The notes below the pieces were generated by a model. The model was given only the letters and a program-made list of their open reading frames with translations. It had not been told where the DNA came from and searched no databases. From Stramonita haemastoma (taxonomy: Eukaryota; Mollusca; Gastropoda; Neogastropoda; Muricidae), in contig CM060323.1 of the NCBI GenBank assembly GCA_030674155.1, forward strand, positions 41,082,123 to 41,109,622: DNA of 27,500 bases. The letters run 5' to 3'. Shown here piece by piece: positions 20,251 to 27,500 of the stretch. Both the position numbers and the translations under genes were made by a program. The first letter of the stretch is position 1. The number at the start of each line of letters is the position of its first letter.

Positions 20251-20449
20251 AATAAAATTTTAATTAAAAAAATTTTGAAAAATAAAATAAAATAAAATTC
20301 ATGCTCTGACCACTTAGCTATCCCGCCCCCTTCTAATGAATAAGGATAGTGCTTCAATGTGTATAATATTATGATAAGCATATTCTTATCAATAAGAATA
20401 AGAATAGAAACCATTCATTTCACTACCTTTCCAGCACTGTGCCCCTCAC

Positions 20450-20627
20450 CTTGCAGTAGACGTAGAAAGCGTTTTCCAGGCTCTCTGTCCAGCACCCCGC
20501 GAGGGTCGCCCAGTTTGCCCGTGTCCTGAAGGGAGATAAACTGCAGGGGGTTCTTCACCCCTTCCAGCATCACCGTGCAGTCCGTCTGAACATGGATGCG
20601 GAATTCGCAGTACGGTCCCCCTCGCCC
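20450..20627 (-). CDS. Exon 4: third lobe of beta-trefoil 1 and start of trefoil 2, with one-base frame break
   Basis: A 178-base exon with acceptor CATGCAG and donor AAG|GTGAGG. It opens GRGGPYCEFRIHVQTDCTVM and continues with LEGVKNPLQFISLQDTGKLG, a good trefoil lobe. Near the 3' end the expected frame changes: the current frame gives KRFLRLLQ, while the frame one base over gives ENAFYVYCK. That second frame ends in phase 0 and joins well to GMTRHRGIIMLK of the next exon. The length (59 codons plus one) fits one extra base at about 20478-20490, or two missing. A second model keeps the frame by using a weaker donor, GGAAAG|GTAGTG, at about 20423. Confidence 0.85.
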
Positions 20628-20846
20628 CTGCATGATCCATAACGCAGTCATAGGAGACATGAGAATAGGCGTATAAAGAATAAGCTCATCTGAATGAAGA
20701 AAAATGATGACTCTTCTAGTGAAAATCCATTTTCTATTTGCCGAAAAACTGCATCTCTCCTTCAATCATTTCATCTTGTGCACATACTGACAAAGTCTTT
20801 CTCTGAAGTGTTATTTGTCTTTTGTATTTCATTCTTTTTCTTTTTT

Positions 20847-20932
20847 GTTCCTTGGCAAGAGCTTCAAAGTTCACCGATGGTAAGATTTTACGAATGTCAC
20901 CATTTTTACCCATCATTAATGTAGCTGCACTG
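20847..20932 (+). repeat. Dispersed 86-bp repeat Y, copy 1
   Basis: GTTCCTTGGCAAGAGCTTC through TGTCACCATTTTTACCCATC to GTAGCTGCACTG matches 25951-26036 in order, with scattered differences. Confidence 0.72.
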
Positions 20933-21332
20933 CAAGTTCAGGGATATCTTGAGCATAATATAGATCAGTCTGTGCTGTGCATGATGATGGCCATTTGTTC
21001 TGAAAGGGTCTAGCTGATGACAGGAGTTTTTCTCAAACAGCTCAGAGTATGCTGTATTCTCATACACTTGTATGACCAGTTAGTACATACTTTCATATTC
21101 TTAGTTTCAATTGCACTGCAATACAATCTGGTTGGTGGCCAAACAACCAAGGAATATTGATAGGCTCCCCCAGTGGAAAGCTCCCTCATTGGACTTCTGA
21201 ATCTGAGGATGTCGTGATGAGGGTAGGCTTGGCTGAGGCAGAGAGAGTGACAGGAGCAGTGTGCGCAGAGCAGGGCAAGAGTGTTGTATGTATATAGATG
21301 AGGCAGAACAGGAAAAAAAATGGACAACTCAC

Positions 21333-21436
21333 ATGACCAACGATCTTCCCATTGTCAATGGCCAGGTGGAAGTTCAGGTTCATCAGACTGGTGAAGATGC
21401 GAACCATCGGCTTCTTGGAAGACACGGTGAAAATGG
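21333..21436 (-). CDS. Exon 3: second lobe of beta-trefoil 1
   Basis: A 104-base exon (2 bases completing a codon plus 34 codons) with acceptor GTCTGTAG and donor CAT|GTGAGT. It reads IFTVSSKKPMVRIFTSLMN followed by LNFHLAIDNGKIVGH. The 'aliphatic-A-I-D-N-G-K' turn repeats the lobe pattern of the previous exon. The phases on both sides (1 in, 0 out) join exactly to exons 2 and 4. Confidence 0.88.
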
Positions 21437-21499
21437 CTACAGACACACATTCACAATCATGTCAATTTAACAAACAAATCATTCTTTTTACAACAAACA

Positions 21500-21690
21500 A
21501 AACTAAAAACAAACAGAAAATCATCAGTTCCACCCCCCAAATATTCAACTTCATTGACAGCAAACAAACTAAAAACAAACAAAAAAAATCATCAACTCCT
21601 ACCCCCAAATATTCAACTTCATTGACAGAAAACTAAAAACAAAAAAAATCATCAACCCCCCCCCCCCAAAAAAAAAAAAAAAATTCAAAT
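21500..21690 (+). repeat. Tandem repeat of 63-66 bp, about 2.6 copies
   Basis: Units begin AAACTAAAAACAAAC and contain AATCATCA, a C-run and AATATTCAACTTCATTGACA. Starts are at about 21500, 21566 and 21629. The third copy breaks down into C-runs and A-runs. Confidence 0.85.
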
Positions 21691-22230
21691 TCATTTAAAA
21701 AAAAAAATGTGTCCACTTCTTTTTAAAAATCACTGGTTAAATTTACTAAAGTTTAAAAAACCCAGAATGTTTCTTCCACTAAGATAATAATTTGTTCAGG
21801 CCACTGACACAGTATTACTAAAGATGGAAATGATAATTTTCAAAAATAATCAGGAATACACAAATACTAAACACGTGTGTGGATACACAAATGTGTACAG
21901 ACTCACAGTAGTATGACTTAATCACAGAAGCATATACACACAAAAACAAGCACATACACGTGTACACTTCTGTGAGGATGGGTGACAATCCTTAGGCAGT
22001 CAACAGACTTTATCCATCTGATCATTTACCTATGGAATATGGCTGGTAACACAGAACAAGAAAAAGAAAATGAGCATGCTCAAAATTTTGTCACACCAAT
22101 GATCCACAATACTTGAAACATAAAATAAACTGAAACTGAAATTTGTTATTCAAATTTCATGATTCACAGTATAAAGAGAATGAATCAAAACCTGTTGTTC
22201 TGTCTATATGGATAGGGTTTTTTGGTGGGT

Positions 22231-22416
22231 CACAGTGCGCAAATCCAACATCATTCAGTCACGAGTGCTATATTTAGCATGCTCCTTCCCTTTACCTAGT
22301 CCAAGTGTGGTCAGTTCCTGCTATAAATAGCACCAGCTGAATCCAGCTGGGCTGGATTAGGATGGAATGGATAGCAGCTGAGAGCATCTGAAAGTAGGGG
22401 GAGACTGACAGCTGTG
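22231..22416 (+). mobile_element. CACAGC element copy 4 with 4-bp target duplication
   Basis: A 186-bp element starting CACAGTGCGCAAATCCAAC and ending GACAGCTGTG. GGGT flanks it on both sides (22227-22230 and 22417-22420). It lies 132 bp downstream (gene sense) of exon 2. Confidence 0.87.
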
Positions 22417-22548
22417 GGGTATTTCATACAAGCAACATGCATATATAGTACAGTAACAATACACTATACATGTTGCTTGTTTTGGGATTTTTAGTTTGCT
22501 TTTCTTTTCTTCTTTTTCTTCAGTAAAAATTACAAGAGATGCCCGTAC

Positions 22549-22678
22549 CCCCAGGGTCTGACTCCTCGCCCAAACCGTCCACAGAGCCGTCGCTTTTGAT
22601 GCGCAGTGCCTTTCCCGTCACCATGGAGAAGAACATCACCTGGTTCCTGTTGTCAAACTTCCACTTCTCAAACTCCCA
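22549..22678 (-). CDS. Exon 2: first lobe of beta-trefoil 1
   Basis: A 130-base exon with acceptor GGTTTCAG and donor GGG|GTACGG. It encodes 43 codons plus one base, beginning WEFEKWKFDNRNQVMFF and containing VTGKALRIKSDGSVDGLG. The alternating hydrophobic strands and the 'G-x-aliphatic-basic-I-x-S-D-G' turn are typical of a beta-trefoil lobe. It is GC-rich compared with the flanking introns, as expected for a coding exon here. It lies between two direct copies of the CACAGC element (22231-22416 and about 22713-22886). Confidence 0.88.
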
Positions 22679-22712
22679 CTGAAACCAAGCACGTTTTCAC
22701 ACATCTCAGTTT

Positions 22713-22886
22713 ACAGCGCACGAATCCAACATCACTCAGTCAAGAGTGCTAAGTCTGGCAAGCCCCATCTTTTGACCTATTCCAAGTGTGGTCAGTAACT
22801 GCTGTAATTAGCACCAGCTGGGCTGAGACAGGATGGAATGGGCAGCAGTTGAGAGTAGCTGAAAGTGGGGGAGACTGAAAATTGTG
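22713..22886 (+). mobile_element. CACAGC element copy 5 (ends decayed)
   Basis: Starts ACAGCGCACGAATCCAACAT and continues through AGCACCAGCTGGGCTGAG to GGGGGAGACTGAAAATTGTG. Both terminal hexamers are altered and no clean target duplication is seen. It lies about 34 bp upstream (gene sense) of exon 2. Confidence 0.8.
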
Positions 22887-23576
22887 AATTACAGTATCCT
22901 CACTTACATGGCTTTCTTATTCTGAAATATTGATTTCTTCCAGACAATCAGTGCAGCCCTCCTCTGCCTTCGTTCAATATATATTTTTTTTAAGCTGCAT
23001 CAACCTTGATATATTGTCAGTGAGAATCTTGACTCTAAACACAACTTTTATATTTTAAAAAAAGCACATAGAAATATCTGTATTCCCACAGCTTCACATT
23101 TTAAACTTTCATCTTCTTAACCTCTTTTTCAACTTGGGGGTAAGTCAACAAGATTTCATAATCCTGAATACTTGTTCTGTATCGAGGTCATGAAACATAA
23201 AAACTCTGTCAAAAAATGCAAAGTTCATACTCATGCACAGTACAACAAACTTAAATGAAACTTTATTTTCCTCTATGAATTCAAATCAAAACTACACTTG
23301 TCTAATCACTATTACTGATACATATGCCAGCTAATCCGCAATGTGTCATTGTGACAAACAGTCAATATATTATATGCAGCTTCTGAAATCTTGCTGTCTT
23401 TTCTATATATGAAAAAACTGCTTTTACTCATTCTAGGCCAAAAAAAATGAGAGGAAGATATTTTTTTTTAAATACATAAGTAGAGATACATAAAGGAAAA
23501 CCAGATAGACAGGAAAGTGAATGAGATGAACACACCGAGACACAATCAGAGACAACGACTGGAAGCCAAGAATGAC

Positions 23577-23650
23577 AAAGAATGACAGACAGACTGACAG
23601 AGACAGACAGACAGACAGAAAATCACAGAGACAGACAGACAGACGGTCAC
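23577..23650. repeat. (GACA)n microsatellite
   Basis: An imperfect GACAGACA run with GAGACAGA and AATCACAGAGACA interruptions. Confidence 0.9.
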
Positions 23651-24802
23651 TGAGACAGAGTACAAAAAGAAATCTACTATACTTATGTATATTAAAACCA
23701 AAAGAAAATTTTCAAATTATTTTGGTTAACCACAATAAATTTGACGTGAATTTCCTTCATAAAAGTTTACCAGCTACTTTATTCATAACTCAATCATCTT
23801 GCTGGTATATCAGGCACTGACTCCATCTTGGAGATCACGATCAACAACCACTGTAGATTCAAACTGAATGTCATTATCACCAAGCTTTAAAGTCACCCTG
23901 AAGACCATTACCATCAGCTTTTACCTCAAACCAAGAGATCTTTCTTTCTGACCCCAATCTCTGATTTGTCCTCATGACTCGGACCAAGTGTAGGAATCAA
24001 AAATGGTTACAGAACAAGGTTCCACATTCCTTATACATTTTTTACTGGTTTGATGGTTTAACTTCTCTCTGCTCAAAAGCTTTGTATGTGCTTGGATATC
24101 TGCTACCAACATTCAAGGGAAGACCAGGTCACTACAGTGAGACTAAGGACTGAACACTGCAGGCTCAGACACCATCATCACAGTCTCCCAATTCTGCATC
24201 GCTGATTCCTCAACACGCCCCTGCGGTCCAGTATAGCTTTGACAACCAGGAAAACCTTCCTACAGGACTGTCCCACCCACCAGTATCTCAAACAGAGACC
24301 TACCCTGCCAAGATCAAGACACCAATGTCTGACCAGAATCTGGGTTCCCTACCATGTCTTCAACAGGGGTCTATGGTAATCACCAAGGTCTTCCATGAAA
24401 CTTCTGTCTGACTGAATGATGATGCAAAAAAAAACCCAAGAGAAACATTCTACAATCGCACATGTTAAAGATACCAAAACCGAAATCCAAAGATACAGCC
24501 CAAACTTTGAAGATGACAACTTTTCTTTAAAAGTTTGTTATGATTTTCCAACGATGTACACATGCATCCAGGTAAGTTAATGAACATCCATAAAACCACA
24601 CAGCAGATCCCACACAGGATTCATGCAGATATGTTTCTGTAGCAGGCATTAGTTAGTCCCTTGATATCCAAGGAAAAAATATCCATTCCAAGTATTTGTA
24701 AAAGCGGCTCTTTTCAGGGAAACTTTCAAGTCAAGTCCAGTGAAGTCAAAATTATCTTAACTGATTAAATTTATACAACTTTTTTTCATCCTGCCCTCAC
24801 AA

Positions 24803-24954
<152 letters not shown>

Positions 24955-25374
24955 GTGCACACATTTTTGTGCTATCAAATTCTCCAAATTTGCATAACTC
25001 ATACTTCATCATTTCCCAATGGACATTCTTTATGTCTGTGTTAAAGAGGTTGAATGCACTCACTTGCAAACACTTTTTTCGTTAGATTTTCATATTTTGG
25101 TAAATTTCTGCCTATAGTACAAAATAAACTTTTTTTTTGGGGGGGTGTATTTCAAGCATGGATATTGTTTCCTTTGTTTGCATCCGTTGAGGTTAAATCC
25201 ACTTCAAAGTGAACTCCAGTAAAAACAAAGGAAACAAACATGCTTCATTACACACGGCAACTTTCCCCAGCAACAATACAATGAATTGTTCACAACATTG
25301 ACAACAATATTAAGCTAATCCATCTATCGAACACATTTTCATATTGTGCATGCAAATAATGCGCATAGGAGATA

Positions 25375-25797
25375 TGTGACGCTCCACCACATAATAAGTC
25401 GGAGTGCACCAGAGGTCAATTTTTAGTTAATGACATGTTATTAATGTGCAATTAAGTGGCTATCAAATACAAAAAACAGATTGAAAATCGGACAATTCTG
25501 TGCAAAGTTATTACAAATTGAAATGATAAGACTGCATGATGTGACAAAATGAGAAACGGGCAAGTTTATTTTCGTAATGGGTTGTCAGAATGAGGGCTTC
25601 GGTATTTTCAAAACACGTTTAAAAGCAAAGAATAAAAATTATGGCTTGATATTTCGTTATAAGGTAGCTAAACCGATATAGTTTAATAATCAATCAAAAT
25701 CTCAAAATTGACAACTTGACCCCCACCTGCCTTTAATGGCTCCTAGCGCAAAATTGGGTAATGTGCTAAGCGACTCATTCCGTGGTGGAGCGTCACA
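25375..25797. mobile_element. 423-bp MITE with perfect 16-bp terminal inverted repeats
   Basis: The left end TGTGACGCTCCACCAC (25375-25390) is the exact reverse complement of the right end GTGGTGGAGCGTCACA (25782-25797). TA flanks both ends (25373-25374, 25798-25799), as expected for a Tc1/mariner-type target duplication. The interior is AT-rich and non-coding. The right flank runs into an (AT)n array, so the exact TA is ambiguous. Confidence 0.88.
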
Positions 25798-25950
25798 TAT
25801 ATATATATATATATGTGATACTGACAGTACAATGATGAATGGAACAAAGAAACGGAATGTCATCTATGCTTCTTTATCATTATGGTTCCTTACTCTCTAA
25901 TCCATATTGGAGTCTTCTTAGCCAGTTTCAATGACTTTTTTGTTGTTGCT

Positions 25951-26036
25951 GTTCCTTGGCTAGAGCTTCGAGGTTCACCAAAAGGTGAGATTTTGCATAT
26001 GCCGCCATTTTTCCCCACCATAAAGGTAGCTGCATT
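25951..26036 (+). repeat. Dispersed 86-bp repeat Y, copy 2
   Basis: GTTCCTTGGCTAGAGCTTCG through GCCGCCATTTTTCCCCACCA to GTAGCTGCATT, matching 20847-20932 at the same spacing with scattered substitutions. Confidence 0.72.
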
Positions 26037-27073
26037 CTGACTTTGGAGATGGACGACTGAATGAAACTGAAAGAGTTACTTTTACGTTTAATGTGTACAG
26101 GTGCTACTTGGCTGTGTGCTTCCCCTCAGTAACTATCTAGTTAAGCTAACCTATGGTATTCTGCTTCTCTTTAAGTAAAAACTGTGTCATTCCTACGCAT
26201 TCGTACTTTAAAAGTTTTGTGGTCACCAACAATAATAGGCCAGCATAAATTCATGCACTGATACAAAATGAATGGACACACAATATGCATTACAAAGTCA
26301 TGAACATCATAATCATCTATTACGAAATGTGATGATACCTATCCTGATAAAGAGGAGGAAATCAAGAGTAAAAAGCATGTGTGGGCTATACACATTTATA
26401 CACATACATGGGTTGATTTTTCCTGGATTTTTTTTTTTGCCAAATGGAAAGATTCTAGTTATAGTATAAGCAGGTGTTCATTGAGTATGGCAGGTAATTT
26501 CAGGAAGAAAAGAAATGTCAGCTTCAAAATAGAAAAGAAATTGTCTTGACTTGAAAAAAATTATCTTAAAAATAATACTGACCAACACTGGATAAACTAG
26601 TCTTTGTATTCTAAAGCTCTTGTTTAGCTCTTGATTTTGAAAAAAAAAAAACCCACCCCAAACATTCATAAATTACTTTACTGAAGAGATTAAACATGTC
26701 ACAGAACACTTCAGCTTAACTATAAGACTTTCTCAGTTAAACTGTGCTCATACACAGCGATCCGCAAAAGTAGTTAAAATATAAAACAAACAAACAAACA
26801 AAAGAACCTCCAAAACTTTTACCTTACAACTCTGCTTTCTAGATTCTCTCATTCAATCCATTAATACCCTCACAGCAAAAAAAAACAAGAAAAATACACA
26901 GCATCACAGAAAAACTTCTAACATAAATGCTACAAACCAGTTAATTACCAAAACTCAAACTTACTACACATTACTTTGTACAATACCATACACAATACTT
27001 AGCTACCATAAACTAGAATACCACACACATATTCCCCACATAACACTCAGTCCACCACCGATCGTGGATTCAC

Positions 27074-27133
27074 CTGTTTCATGTTCTTATAGTCAAACTT
27101 TGGTTTCCGTAGGTTAAGTTTCTTAAGATTTCG
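27074..27133 (-). CDS. Exon 1 of the visible part: basic linker before first beta-trefoil
   Basis: A 60-base exon encodes 20 codons, RNLKKLNLRKPKFDYKNMKQ, open throughout and rich in lysine and arginine. The acceptor is TTGTGCAG and the donor is CAG|GTGAAT. It ends in phase 0, which fits the phase-0 start of the next exon at 22678. The peptide leads directly into WEFEKWKFDN, the first strand of the trefoil. It is small and has no diagnostic motif, so the call rests on both splice sites, the phase match and the smooth protein junction. The intron that follows is 4.4 kb. Confidence 0.7.
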
Positions 27134-27500
27134 CTGCACAATCAGATTACGACAATAAGCATTGCATGATTCCTAATGATGGAACAGCTAATACAAAAAT
27201 ACAAAAACTTTAGATTTCTTTCTGTTGTGTGTGTGTGTGGGGGGGGGGGGGGGGTTATTATTTTAGTGGACAATACAACTTCACAGAATGAAAAGCTTTT
27301 GATTATTTTTTCCCTGTACCATCCTTGAAAAAAAAAATACATGAATGAAATATGCACAATCCTGAATTACATTATTTAGTATATCAAAGACATATGTAGG
27401 TGTGTTACTTTTATATGTTTTTTGTTGGTTTTTTTTTCTTTTTAGACAGATATTTTGAAGAACATAGAATGTAGACATATGTTCTTGTGTGACTTTACAC
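27134..27500. other. Intron upstream (gene sense) of the exon at 27074-27133
   Basis: AT-rich, with a (TG)n run passing into a G-run of about 16 (27225-27254). No exon was recognised. Confidence 0.5.

Noticed and set aside
20423..20449. Extension of exon 4 to a donor GGAAAG|GTAGTG
   Set aside because: It keeps the frame, but the donor is weaker than AAG|GTGAGG and the resulting QGEGHSAGK does not fit a trefoil strand as well as FYVYCK; kept only as an alternative.
20822..21013. Plus-strand frame covering repeat Y (LARASKFTDGKILRM)
   Set aside because: The second Y copy at 25951 has a stop in the matching frame, so the similarity is at DNA level and not evidence of coding.

Overview
The window looks like a piece of an invertebrate nuclear genome. 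It is intron-rich and AT-rich, full of (CA)n, (CT)n and other microsatellites, and carries several tRNA-derived SINE families and short DNA transposons. No bacterial or organellar gene organisation is visible. A mollusc, possibly a gastropod, is my best guess from the repeat style, but this is an inference; no marker gene in the window proves it.

Only one gene can be supported, on the minus strand. It runs through almost the whole window from a first visible exon at 27074-27133 to a probable last coding exon at 4870-4889, and its 5' part lies beyond the right edge. Twelve exons with AG acceptors and GT donors are clear, and a thirteenth is probable. In gene order they encode a short basic linker (27.1 kb); two beta-trefoil-like modules (22.7-17.1 kb; the second starts at the end of exon 20450-20627); a charged linker (15.7-15.8 kb); and two PLAT/LH2 domains (13.5-11.2 kb and 9.8-6.4 kb). 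Tandem PLAT domains with 'RWLS..EDDG' and 'KWLDSGREDRKIER' ends resemble the LOXHD1 family. The trefoil-plus-PLAT arrangement is less familiar to me, so I give no gene symbol. Three adjacent regions of the reading frame are out by one base (exons 20450-20627, 15707-15834 and 13392-13551) although the splice sites and protein pattern are good. This means either uncorrected long-read base errors or a decaying gene.

The introns hold most of the interest. They contain: (i) SINE-A (four copies), SINE-B (six copies) and SINE-C (one copy, nested in a SINE-B with a 12-bp target-site duplication); (ii) five copies of a 170-190-bp element with CACAGC...GCTGTG ends and a 4-bp target duplication, each lying within about 130 bp of an exon; (iii) a 423-bp MITE with perfect 16-bp inverted repeats and TA flanks at 25375-25797; (iv) a compound satellite at 13.95-15.70 kb, made of 98-100-bp units that grade into a 25-bp minisatellite interleaved with two copies of a 250-280-bp unit, whose right end supplies the splice donor of the exon at 15707-15834; (v) a very long CT/C-rich tract starting 9-10 bases from a splice donor at 18351. 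The first 4.8 kb is AT-rich and is probably 3' UTR or intergenic sequence.
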